Under the pieces are notes generated by a model, which was given only the letters and a program-made list of their open reading frames with translations, was not told where the DNA came from and searched no databases. A stretch of DNA of 64,000 bases from NCBI RefSeq assembly GCF_024586915.1, contig NZ_JANBVS010000018.1, positions 1 to 64,000 of the forward strand. The letters are read 5' to 3'. Source of the DNA: Bradyrhizobium sp. SRS-191. Lineage in GTDB: Bacteria > Pseudomonadota > Alphaproteobacteria > Rhizobiales > Xanthobacteraceae. A program made the position numbers and the translations under genes. Below are positions 1-8,698 of the stretch, piece after piece; position 1 is the stretch's first letter; the number at the start of each line of letters is the position of its first letter.

Positions 1-27
1 AACCGCAGGCGGGGATGGGCCGGCGAT

Positions 28-52
28 GCCCTCTCCCGCAAGGGGAGAGGGC
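28..52. repeat. GC-rich palindromic intergenic repeat (hairpin)
   Basis: Ten-base arms (28-37 and 43-52) pair perfectly around a GCAAG loop. Similar CCCTCCCC-GCAA-GGGGAGGG hairpins recur at 56333-56439 and 59406-59428, so this belongs to a dispersed palindrome family rather than being a gene-specific site. Confidence 0.6.
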
Positions 53-88
53 GCTGCATTTAGCAGCGCGCAGATCCTAGCATTCGGC

Positions 89-218
89 CGTAGGGTGGGC
101 AAAGGCGCCTGGGAGGTGTTCGTTGCGGCCCGCGCTGTCGCGCGCCGTGCCCACCGCCGTCGTTCGGCGAGGAACGGTGAGCACGCATCGCCTCCGGCGC
201 CGCTTTGCCCATCCTACG
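89..218. repeat. Long inverted repeat, intergenic element
   Basis: A 16-base arm at 89-104 is matched with one mismatch by the inverted arm at 203-218; the middle is GC-rich with further short self-complementary stretches. No credible gene lies in 1-227. It looks like a mobile-type intergenic palindrome between the MarR gene (ends 228) and whatever lies before the window. Confidence 0.55.
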
Positions 219-227
219 CCTGCGCAA

Positions 228-785
228 CTAATACGCCTGCTTCGCGTCCGCCTCTTCGCTCGTCTGGATCAGATCCAAACTCGTCTCGATCTTGCCGATC
301 AGGCGGTCGAACAGCTTGCGCTCCTCCGCCGACAGGCAGCCCATGATCTCGCGCTCGCGCTGCTGCAGCCGGGGGATCAGCTCCTCATACAGCGTCTTTC
401 CCTTCCGCGTCAGCCGCAGCCGGAATTCGCGGCGGTCGTCGGCATTCTCGACGCGTTCGATCAGCCGCCGCTCCAGGAGCGACGTCACCGCGCGGCTGAT
501 GGTCGATTTGTGCGTGCGGGTGCACGCCGCGACATATTGCGCGCTGCAGGCCTCGCGGCGGAAGCCGAGCGTCGCGAGCACGCGCCATTCCGGAATGTCG
601 AGGCGATAGCGCTCGCGATACTCGCTGGCGAGCGCGGCGCTGACCTCGGCAGCCAGACGGTTGAGCCTGAACGGCGCGAACTTGAACAAATCGAGCCGCT
701 CGGCCTCCTGCGGCGCTGCGGCATTCTGACCGCCATTGGCCCCCTTCGCCGGACGCCGGGACTCCGCAGGTGAAGGGTTCGCCAC
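228..785 (-). CDS. MarR-family transcriptional regulator
   Basis: About 185 residues from a GTG at 785, chosen because a GGAG stretch sits about 10 bases before it and the upstream in-frame codons do not look like protein. The C-terminal 140 residues form a MarR winged helix: a helix near PEWRVLATL, a recognition region around THKSTISRAVTSLLERRL, and a wing with the typical DDRREFRLRLT sequence. It is divergent from the homogentisate/hydroxylase operon, and an inverted repeat lies at that operon's putative promoter, so it is probably the local repressor, relieved by an aromatic ligand. The 5' start is uncertain because the first ~45 residues are low complexity. Confidence 0.85.
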   Translation of the reverse strand: MANPSPAESRRPAKGANGGQNAAAPQEAERLDLFKFAPFRLNRLAAEVSAALASEYRERYRLDIPEWRVLATLGFRREACSAQYVAACTRTHKSTISRAVTSLLERRLIERVENADDRREFRLRLTRKGKTLYEELIPRLQQREREIMGCLSAEERKLFDRLIGKIETSLDLIQTSEEADAKQAY

Positions 786-806
786 GCTCGCGCTCCGATT
801 TTTGAG

Positions 807-855
807 TTGACGCCCACGAGGTCGTCCGGTGTAGAATAGTTGCAAGTGAGACTAT
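807..855 (+). promoter_or_regulatory. Putative promoter and MarR operator of the aromatic operon
   Basis: TTGACG at 807-812 and TAGAAT at 832-837 resemble -35/-10 boxes, though the 19-base spacing is long. An inverted repeat ATAGT-N10-ACTAT (836-855) overlaps the -10 and start region, where a MarR dimer would block transcription. The site lies between the divergent MarR gene and the hydroxylase gene. Prediction only. Confidence 0.45.
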
Positions 856-944
856 CTGGCAAGATGGCCCGTTGGTCCCGCCCGAGGAAATGTCAAAGAT
901 CGAACGATCAACCCAAGCGACGCAACGAGCAGGGTAGACGCGCC

Positions 945-2576
945 ATGGTGCAAGCCAATCCGGGGCAGGGCACGAGCCAAGCAAAAGTTCAGTTCGGCTA
1001 TCATCGCCACCGCGATCAGGATCATGCCGCATCGGCCGAACATCCGGTCGTGGTCGTCGGCGCGGGTCCGGTCGGGCTGTCGTTCGCGATCGATCTCGCG
1101 CAGCGCGGCCATGCCGTCGTCGTGCTCGACGACGCCGACCGCATCGGCGAGGGCTCGCGCGCGATCTGCTTCTCCAAGCGTTCGCTGGATTATTGGGATC
1201 GCCTGGGCGTCGGCGACCGCATGGTCGAGAAGGGCGTGGTGTGGAACGTCGGCCGCATCTTCCACGGACCATCCGAGCTCTATCAGTTCAACCTGCTGCC
1301 GGAGCCGGGCCACAAGCGGCCGGCCTTCATCAACCTGCAGCAGTTCTATGCCGAGGCCTATCTGGTCGACCGCGTCAACGAGCTGCCGAGCATTTCGCTG
1401 CGCTGGCGCAACAAGGTGACGGCGCTGGAGCAGCGCAACGACCGCGCGGTGCTGACGATCGAGACGCCGGAGGGACCCTATCGCCTGTCGGCGCAGTATG
1501 TGATCGCCTGCGATGGCGCGCGCTCGTCGCTGCGCCAGATGGTCGGCGCCGGCTTCTCCGGAAAAGTGTTCGAGGATCAGTTCCTGATCGCCGACGTCAA
1601 GATGACCGCGGAGTTTCCGACCGAGCGCTGGTTCTGGTTCGATCCGCCGTTCCATGCGGGACGCTCGGCGCTGCTGCATCGCCAGCCCGACGACGTCTGG
1701 CGCATCGACCTGCAGCTGACGCCGGACTGCGATCCCCAGGTCGAGAAGAAGCCGGAGAACGTGCGGCCGCGCATCGCGCGCATGCTCGGCCACGACAAGT
1801 TCGAGTTCGAGTGGATCTCGCTGTACAAGTTCCAGTGCCGCCGCATGGAGCGCTTCATCCATGGCCGCGTGATCTTCGCCGGCGATTCCGCGCACCAGGT
1901 GTCGCCGTTCGGCGCGCGCGGCGCCAATTCGGGACTCGAGGACGCGGAGAACCTGGCGTGGAAGCTCGATCGCGTGCTGCGCGGCACCTCGCCGTCGGAT
2001 CTGCTCGAAACCTATCACATCGAACGTAGCGCGGCGGCTGACGAGAACATCCGCGAATCGACGAGAGCCACCGACTTCATGGCGCCGGTCAGCGCCCAGG
2101 AGGCGCGGCTGCGCAAGGCGGTTCTGTCGCTTGCCAAGGAGACCGAGTTCGGCAAGCGCATGGTCAATGGCGGCCGGCTGTCGGTGCCCTCGGTGTATGA
2201 GACGCCGCTGTCGACGGTCGATGCCGAGGCGTGGGCGAGCGGACCGTGTCCGGGCACCTCGATGCTGGATGCGCCGCTCGCGACAGCCGAGGGACGGCAC
2301 CTTCACCTCACCGATGCGTTCAACACCCAGGGCCGGCGCTTCACCCTGCTGTCGTTCGCCAATGGCGAGGCGATCGACGCGCCCGACGATATCGGCGTGA
2401 TCAGGATCGGCGGCGACGGTTTTGCGGATGCAGAAGGCTTTGCCGGCAAACGCTATGGCGCGGAGCCGGGCACATCCTATCTGCTTCGTCCTGATGGTTA
2501 CGTCGCCGCCCGCTTCCGGCATCCGACACGTCACGCAATTGCGGCCGCCATGGCGCGCGCGGCCGGGCTGAATTGA
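945..2576 (+). CDS. FAD-dependent aromatic hydroxylase, MhpA/MhaA-like
   Basis: A 543-residue group A flavoprotein monooxygenase. The start is ATG 945 with AGGG 11 bases upstream. The FAD/ADP-binding GxGxxG is VVVGAGPVG (residues 36-44), the DG motif is ACDGARSSLR, and the second FAD motif is FAGDSAHQVSPFGARG. The family uses NAD(P)H and O2 to hydroxylate phenolic acids. Next to it are a tiny DUF2783 gene and hmgA/fahA. This resembles the two-component 3-hydroxyphenylacetate 6-hydroxylase MhaAB of Pseudomonas putida, whose product is homogentisate, so that is my best guess for the reaction. 3-(3-hydroxyphenyl)propionate hydroxylase is the main alternative, but no ring-cleavage genes of that route are present. 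Confidence 0.85.
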   Translation: MVQANPGQGTSQAKVQFGYHRHRDQDHAASAEHPVVVVGAGPVGLSFAIDLAQRGHAVVVLDDADRIGEGSRAICFSKRSLDYWDRLGVGDRMVEKGVVWNVGRIFHGPSELYQFNLLPEPGHKRPAFINLQQFYAEAYLVDRVNELPSISLRWRNKVTALEQRNDRAVLTIETPEGPYRLSAQYVIACDGARSSLRQMVGAGFSGKVFEDQFLIADVKMTAEFPTERWFWFDPPFHAGRSALLHRQPDDVWRIDLQLTPDCDPQVEKKPENVRPRIARMLGHDKFEFEWISLYKFQCRRMERFIHGRVIFAGDSAHQVSPFGARGANSGLEDAENLAWKLDRVLRGTSPSDLLETYHIERSAAADENIRESTRATDFMAPVSAQEARLRKAVLSLAKETEFGKRMVNGGRLSVPSVYETPLSTVDAEAWASGPCPGTSMLDAPLATAEGRHLHLTDAFNTQGRRFTLLSFANGEAIDAPDDIGVIRIGGDGFADAEGFAGKRYGAEPGTSYLLRPDGYVAARFRHPTRHAIAAAMARAAGLN

Positions 2577-2587
2577 GGAAGCTGACG

Positions 2588-2815
2588 ATGGCCCTCTCGA
2601 CCGCATCCAACTTCGCCAAGCCCGATGACGCCTTTCGCGCCATCGTCGAGGCGCATCGCGGCCTCTCGGAGAAGGACAGCGCCGATCTCGACGCGGCGCT
2701 GGTCCTGATCCTCGCCAATCACATCGGCGACATCACCGTGTTGCGCGAGGCGATCACGCTCGCCAAGCGGCGCATGATCGATACGAGCCAGCAACAGCAA
2801 CAACAGCAGCAATAG
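2588..2815 (+). CDS. Small DUF2783 protein, possible hydroxylase coupling protein
   Basis: A 75-residue protein starting at ATG 2588, 11 bases after the hydroxylase stop. The body is a helical segment with an acidic middle (EKDSADLDAALVLILANH), and the C-terminus ends in eight consecutive Gln encoded by CAA/CAG repeats. DUF2783 proteins are typically found beside MhpA-like hydroxylases. By analogy with MhaB it may couple NADH oxidation to hydroxylation in the flavoprotein. The position directly between hydroxylase and hmgA supports this, but no catalytic motif is visible. Confidence 0.75.
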   Translation: MALSTASNFAKPDDAFRAIVEAHRGLSEKDSADLDAALVLILANHIGDITVLREAITLAKRRMIDTSQQQQQQQQ

Positions 2816-2838
2816 CTGCCGACACGGGGAATGAATTG

Positions 2839-3795
2839 ATGGCGAAAGGTTTCGCATCCACCACTGATATGGCCGAGAAGAAGGTCACCTTCTCCGAGAT
2901 CGGCCCCGATCTCTACGCCTTCACCGCGGAGGGCGATCCGAACTCGGCGGTGATCGTCGGCGACGACGGCTGCATCGTGTTCGATGCGCAGGCGACGCCG
3001 GCGATGGCGGGCAAGGTGATCGAGCGGGTCAAGACCGTGACCGACAAGCCGATCAAATATGTCGTGCTGTCGCATTATCACGCCGTGCGCGTGCTCGGCG
3101 CCTCGGCCTATCATGCGCAAGGCATCGTCGCCTCGCAGGAGACGCATCGGCTGATCGTCGAGCGCGGGCAGCAGGACTGGGATTCCGAGTATGGCCGCTT
3201 CCCGCGGCTGTTCCAGGACGCCGAGAGCATTCCCGGCCTGACCTGGCCGACGCTCACTTTCGAGGGCGAGATGACGATCCATCTCGGCAAGCGCGAGGTG
3301 CAGCTGATTCAGCTCGGCGCCGGCCACACCTCCGGCGACATCGTCGCCTGGGTGCCGGATGCCGAGGTGATGTTCTCCGGCGACCTCATCGAGTACCACT
3401 CGGCCTGCTATTGCGGCGATGCCTATTTGCGCGAATGGCCGTCGACCCTGAACGAGATCCGCGACTTCAATCCGAAGGCGATCGCGCCCGGCCGCGGCGA
3501 CGCGCTGAAGGGCGAGGCGACGGTGCGCGAGGCGATCGCGATGACCCGCGATTTCGTCAGCTCGTTGTATGGCGCTGCCGAGATGTCGGTCGCCAAGGGG
3601 CGCAGCCTCAAGGAGTCGATGGCGGCGACGCGCGAGGTCATGGACCCCAAATTCTCAAGCTTCGCGATCTACGAGCACTGCCTGCCGTTCAACGTGTCGC
3701 GCGCCTATGACGAGGCCAGCGGCATCGACGATCCCGTGATCTGGACCGCCGAGCGCGACCGCGAGATGTGGGCCCGCCTGCAAGGAGAAGGATGA
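2839..3795 (+). CDS. Metallo-beta-lactamase-fold hydrolase with altered first motif
   Basis: A 318-residue cytoplasmic protein of the MBL fold. The first motif is H79-Y-H81-A-V-R84 in place of HxHxDH, so the Asp and third His of the second metal site are absent. GHTSGD (His163) and SGDLIEYH (Asp182) are kept, so one metal site could still form. The gene sits between the DUF2783 gene and hmgA, overlapping hmgA by one base (TGATG), so it is co-translated with the homogentisate genes. The substrate is unknown; an esterase or thioesterase acting on an aromatic precursor is possible. It is in the operon position where one might expect maleylacetoacetate isomerase, but has no GST-like features. Confidence 0.82.
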   Translation: MAKGFASTTDMAEKKVTFSEIGPDLYAFTAEGDPNSAVIVGDDGCIVFDAQATPAMAGKVIERVKTVTDKPIKYVVLSHYHAVRVLGASAYHAQGIVASQETHRLIVERGQQDWDSEYGRFPRLFQDAESIPGLTWPTLTFEGEMTIHLGKREVQLIQLGAGHTSGDIVAWVPDAEVMFSGDLIEYHSACYCGDAYLREWPSTLNEIRDFNPKAIAPGRGDALKGEATVREAIAMTRDFVSSLYGAAEMSVAKGRSLKESMAATREVMDPKFSSFAIYEHCLPFNVSRAYDEASGIDDPVIWTAERDREMWARLQGEG

Positions 3796-5141
3796 TGAAC
3801 GTCAACACATCGCCTGACCAGCTCAGCCGCGCGACCGGGCAGGTCACGCCCGGCTACATGTCCGGCTTCGGCAATTCGTTCGAGACCGAAGCGCTCCCCG
3901 GCGCACTGCCCATCGGCCGCAACTCGCCGCAGCGCTGCGCCTACGGCCTCTACGCCGAGCAGCTCTCCGGTTCACCGTTCACCGCGCCGCGTGGCTCCAA
4001 CGAGCGCTCCTGGCTGTATCGCATCCGCCCCTCGGTGAAGCATTCCGGCCGCTTCACGAAGGTCGATGCCGGGCTGTGGCGCACGGCGCCGTGCCACGAG
4101 CAGGAGATCACGGTGCAGCAGCTGCGCTGGGATCCGACGCCGATGCCCTCGGGCGAGGTGACGTTCCTGCAGGGCGTGCAGACCATGACGACCGCCGGCG
4201 ACGCTGCCACGCAGGCGGGCATGGCGACGCATGTCTATGTCATCACCAAGTCGATGGTCGACCAGCACTTCTACGATGCCGACGGCGAGCTGATGTTCGT
4301 GCTGCAGCAGGGCCGCCTGCTGTTCGTCACCGAGTTCGGCCGCATCGATGCGGAGCCCGGCGAGATCGTCGTGATTCCCCGCGGCGTCAAGTTCCGGGTC
4401 GAGATCCCTGCGGGGCCGGCGCGCGGCTATCTCTGCGAGAATTACGGCGGTGCGTTCACCTTGCCGGAGCGCGGCCCGATCGGCGCCAACTGCCTGGCCA
4501 ACGCCCGCGACTTCCTGACGCCGGTGGCGTCCTACGAGGACAAGGACACGCCGACCGAGCTCTACGTGAAGTGGGGCGGCGCGCTGTTCAAGACCGAGCT
4601 CAAGCACTCGCCGATCGACGTCGTCGCCTGGCACGGCAACTACGCGCCCTACAAATACGACCTGCGCACCTTCTCGCCGGTCGGCGCCATCGGCTTCGAT
4701 CATCCCGATCCGTCGATCTTCACGGTGCTGACATCGCCGTCGGAAACCGCCGGCACCGCCAACATCGACTTCGTGATCTTCCCCGAGCGCTGGATGGTGG
4801 CCGACAACACCTTCCGCCCGCCCTGGTATCACATGAACATCATGTCGGAGTTCATGGGCCTGATCTACGGGATCTATGACGCCAAGCCGCAAGGCTTCGT
4901 GCCCGGCGGCATGTCGCTGCACAACTGCATGCTGCCGCATGGCCCCGATCGCGAGGCGTTCGATCACGCCAGCAATGGTGAGCTGAAGCCGGTGAAGCTC
5001 ACGGGCACCATGGCGTTCATGTTCGAGACCCGCTTCCCGCAGCGGATCACCAGGCACGCAGCGGAGTCCGGCACCTTGCAGCCTGACTATGCCGATTGCT
5101 GGAACGGACTGGAGAAGCGGTTCGATCCGAACAGGCCTTAG
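3795..5141 (+). CDS. hmgA: Homogentisate 1,2-dioxygenase
   Basis: 448 residues, the usual family length. It opens homogentisate to 4-maleylacetoacetate using Fe(II) and O2. Recognisable family sequence includes YMSGFGNSFETEALPGALP near the N-terminus, PWYHMNIMSEFMGLI (iron-ligand His and Glu) and LHNCMLPHGPD (iron-ligand His) toward the C-terminus. Two ATGs (3792 and 3795) are possible. I prefer 3795 because AAGGAG at 3782-3787 is then seven bases away and the TGATG overlap with the MBL gene is typical. It is followed by fahA, the last step of the pathway. Confidence 0.97.
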   Translation: MNVNTSPDQLSRATGQVTPGYMSGFGNSFETEALPGALPIGRNSPQRCAYGLYAEQLSGSPFTAPRGSNERSWLYRIRPSVKHSGRFTKVDAGLWRTAPCHEQEITVQQLRWDPTPMPSGEVTFLQGVQTMTTAGDAATQAGMATHVYVITKSMVDQHFYDADGELMFVLQQGRLLFVTEFGRIDAEPGEIVVIPRGVKFRVEIPAGPARGYLCENYGGAFTLPERGPIGANCLANARDFLTPVASYEDKDTPTELYVKWGGALFKTELKHSPIDVVAWHGNYAPYKYDLRTFSPVGAIGFDHPDPSIFTVLTSPSETAGTANIDFVIFPERWMVADNTFRPPWYHMNIMSEFMGLIYGIYDAKPQGFVPGGMSLHNCMLPHGPDREAFDHASNGELKPVKLTGTMAFMFETRFPQRITRHAAESGTLQPDYADCWNGLEKRFDPNRP

Positions 5142-5160
5142 CGCGAACTATGTCAACGCC

Positions 5161-5241
5161 GTCATGGCCGGGCTTGACCCGGCCATCCACGTCTATCGTC
5201 CCGCCGGCTAGATGGATGCCCGGGTCAAGCCCGGGCATGAC
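5161..5241. repeat. Palindromic intergenic repeat between hmgA and fahA
   Basis: Arms of about 29 bases (5161-5189 and 5213-5241) are inverted, imperfect copies built on GTCATGGCCGGGCTTGACCC and its complement. They would form a strong hairpin in the hmgA-fahA transcript. The sequence type is, from memory, a common intergenic palindrome in Bradyrhizobium genomes. Confidence 0.7.
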
Positions 5242-5262
5242 GACCCGGTTTGGAGAAGCATT

Positions 5263-6531
5263 TTGACCCACCCCAACGACCCCTCACTCCGCTCCTTCAT
5301 TCCGGTCGATCCGGCCTCCGACTTCCCCATCCAGAACCTGCCTTACGGCGTGTTCTCCGCCGCCGACTCCCCGAAGCCCCGCGTCGGCGTCGCCATCGGC
5401 GACTACGTGCTCGACCTCGCCGTGCTCGAAGACGAAGGCCTGCTCGATCTCTCCCCAGCCTACGAGGTGTTCGCACAGCCCTCGCTGAACGCCTTCATGG
5501 CGCTCGGCCCTGCCGTGTGGTCGAAGACCCGCGCCGCGATCAGCGCGGTGTTGCGCGACGACAATCCGCGGCTGCGCGACGACAAGCCGCTGCGCAGCCG
5601 GGCGCTGCTGCCGCGGAAGAATGTCACGCTGCACCTGCCGTTCCACGTCGCCGGCTATACCGACTTCTACTCGTCGAAGGAGCATGCCACCAATGTCGGC
5701 GTGATGTTCCGCGGCAAGGACAATGCGCTGCAGCCGAACTGGCTGCACATGCCGATCGGCTACAACGGCCGCGCCTCGACGGTGGCCGTGTCGGGCACCA
5801 AAGTGCGCCGTCCCCGCGGTCAACTGAAGCCGCCCAGCGCCGACGTGCCGAGCTTCGGCCCGTGCAAGCGGCTCGACTTCGAGCTGGAGATGGGCGTCGT
5901 CATCGGCCAGTCCTCGCCGCTCGGCGAGATGCTGACGGAGACGCAGGCGGAAGCGATGATCTTCGGCTTCGTGCTGCTCAACGATTGGAGCGCGCGCGAC
6001 ATCCAGCAATGGGAATACGTCCCGCTCGGCCCGTTCCAGTCGAAGGCGTTCGTGACCTCGATCAGCCCGTGGGTCGTGACGCGAGACGCGCTGGAGCCGT
6101 TCCGCGTGGCCGGCCCGGTGCAGGATCCGACACCGCTGCCCTACCTGCAGCAGAAGGCCGCGCAGAACTACGACCTCGCGCTCGAGGTCTCGCTAAGCGC
6201 GGGCGCGGCCGCACAGACGATCTCGCAGACCAACTTCAAATACATGTACTGGTCGAGCGTGCAGCAGCTGATGCACCACGCCTCGAGCGGCTGCGCCATG
6301 AGCGTCGGCGATCTGCTGGGCAGCGGCACCATCTCCGGTCCCGAGACGCATCAGCGCGGCAGTCTGCTCGAGATCAGCTGGAACGGCACCGAGCCGGTGG
6401 AGCTTGCCGGCGGCGTGAAGCGCTCGTTCCTGGAGGATGGCGATTCGCTGGTGATCCGCGGCTGGTGCCAAGGCAACGGCTATCGCATCGGCTTCGGCGA
6501 GGTGGAGGGCACCATCGTTGCAGCCGGGTAG
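5263..6531 (+). CDS. fahA: Fumarylacetoacetase
   Basis: 422 residues. It hydrolyses 4-fumarylacetoacetate to fumarate and acetoacetate, the final step of homogentisate degradation. Family motifs include YTDFYSSKEHATNVG with the metal-binding Asp/Glu residues and catalytic His region, LNDWSARDIQQWEYVPLGPF, and GTISGPETHQRGS. The start is TTG 5263 with GGAG ten bases upstream; in-frame codons further upstream run through the palindromic repeat and are not protein-like. It lies in the same operon as hmgA, separated only by the repeat, and converges with the DUF1272 gene. Confidence 0.95.
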   Translation: MTHPNDPSLRSFIPVDPASDFPIQNLPYGVFSAADSPKPRVGVAIGDYVLDLAVLEDEGLLDLSPAYEVFAQPSLNAFMALGPAVWSKTRAAISAVLRDDNPRLRDDKPLRSRALLPRKNVTLHLPFHVAGYTDFYSSKEHATNVGVMFRGKDNALQPNWLHMPIGYNGRASTVAVSGTKVRRPRGQLKPPSADVPSFGPCKRLDFELEMGVVIGQSSPLGEMLTETQAEAMIFGFVLLNDWSARDIQQWEYVPLGPFQSKAFVTSISPWVVTRDALEPFRVAGPVQDPTPLPYLQQKAAQNYDLALEVSLSAGAAAQTISQTNFKYMYWSSVQQLMHHASSGCAMSVGDLLGSGTISGPETHQRGSLLEISWNGTEPVELAGGVKRSFLEDGDSLVIRGWCQGNGYRIGFGEVEGTIVAAG

Positions 6532-6561
6532 TCACCCGCCCCGGAATGACGAGGAGAGATC

Positions 6562-6873
6562 TCAGCGGTCCTGCGGTGCGATGCTTTTCACGCCCGCCAC
6601 GAACCTCGAGACCTCCTCGGCCGCATATTTCAGATGCACGCGCTTATCCGAGGGCACTTGTTTCACTGTGCAGACCCCAGGCCGCCACTCCTGCGCCGGC
6701 CGGATCGGCCGCGGCGCGAAGCCGCCGCCGCAGTTCGGGCAGACGTTGAACAGCTTCGTCTCCACGCAGTCGGCGCAGAAGGTGCATTCGTACGAGCAGA
6801 TCCGCGCATCCGATGCGGACGGCGGCAGGTCCTTGTCGCAATACTCGCAGTTCGGCCGAAGCTGCAGTGCCAT
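6562..6873 (-). CDS. DUF1272 cysteine-rich protein
   Basis: 103 residues from ATG 6873 (an ATG at 6879 is also possible). The N-terminal half carries a dense set of Cys residues (C9, C12, C26, C30, C33, C36, C45, C48) in CxxC and CxxxC arrangements, consistent with a small zinc-binding fold. This matches the DUF1272 family, whose function is not known. It lies 90 bases downstream of the Lrp gene on the same strand and may be co-transcribed with it. It converges with fahA. Confidence 0.85.
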   Translation of the reverse strand: MALQLRPNCEYCDKDLPPSASDARICSYECTFCADCVETKLFNVCPNCGGGFAPRPIRPAQEWRPGVCTVKQVPSDKRVHLKYAAEEVSRFVAGVKSIAPQDR

Positions 6874-6963
6874 GATCATCTCGCAGGTCTGGGAGCACGG
6901 TGATTGTTGCAGAAGCCTCGGCGAGGGGGAACGGCGCAATTCCCTCCTTTCGCGCCACGTCGG

Positions 6964-7443
6964 TCAGCCCGGCGACAGCGACGCCAGCGGCAGCTTGGCG
7001 CTCTCCTTGAGCCGGTCGAGCACGATCGAGGACCGCACATGGGCGACACTCTGATGCGGCATCAGCACGTTGTTGACGATGTCGGACAGGCTCTTGAGGT
7101 CGCGCAGCACCACCTTGAGCAGATAGTCGGAGTCGCCCGTCAGCGCATAGGCTTCCTGGATATCGTCGACGCGGTTGACCAGCGCGCGAAACCTCTGCGC
7201 GTTGTCGGGCGAATGCGTCGCCAAGGTGATCTGGATGAAGGCGATCAGCTCGAAGCCGAGCGCCTGGCTGGCGAGCTGGGCGCGGTAGCCGGCGATGACG
7301 CCGTCCTCCTCCAGCCGCATGCGGCGCCGCGAGCATTGCGAGGCGGAGAGGCCGGCGAGATCGGCCAGCTCCTGGTTGGTCAGCCGCCCGTCGTCCTGGA
7401 GGGCCGCCAAGATGCGGAGATCGAAGCTGTCGACAGAGATCAT
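6964..7443 (-). CDS. Lrp/AsnC-family transcriptional regulator
   Basis: 159 residues, the normal family length. The N-terminal helix-turn-helix (residues 1-60) reads DLRILAALQDDGRLTNQELADLAGLSASQCSRR. The C-terminal RAM ligand domain contains YALTGDSDYLLKVVLRDLKSL. It is divergent from hppD and a 15-base perfect palindrome lies between them, so it is probably an amino-acid-responsive activator of hppD (tyrosine or phenylalanine would fit) that also autoregulates. Ligand is inference. Confidence 0.93.
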   Translation of the reverse strand: MISVDSFDLRILAALQDDGRLTNQELADLAGLSASQCSRRRMRLEEDGVIAGYRAQLASQALGFELIAFIQITLATHSPDNAQRFRALVNRVDDIQEAYALTGDSDYLLKVVLRDLKSLSDIVNNVLMPHQSVAHVRSSIVLDRLKESAKLPLASLSPG

Positions 7444-7462
7444 GCGTTATTCTCCAGGATTG

Positions 7463-7477
7463 TGCACGGATCGTGCA
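7463..7477. promoter_or_regulatory. Putative Lrp/AsnC operator
   Basis: Perfect palindrome TGCACG-GAT-CGTGCA centred in the 118-base divergent region between the Lrp-type regulator and hppD. Fifteen-base dyads are typical for AsnC/Lrp dimers. A related half-site, TTTGCATGC, occurs about 25 bases nearer hppD. Confidence 0.55.
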
Positions 7478-7561
7478 TATCCCGGCGAAAATGACAATGG
7501 TTTGCATGCTCCATGCGCCCATTTGGGGAGATCATAGCCTCAATCAGCCAAGGAGCTTCCC

Positions 7562-8680
<1,119 letters not shown>

Positions 8681-8698
8681 GGCGGTTTGATCGAAAGC

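Noticed and set aside
3792..3794. Alternative hmgA start one codon earlier
   Set aside because: The spacing from the AAGGAG site is short and the TGATG overlap favours 3795, though the difference is a single residue and cannot be settled from sequence.
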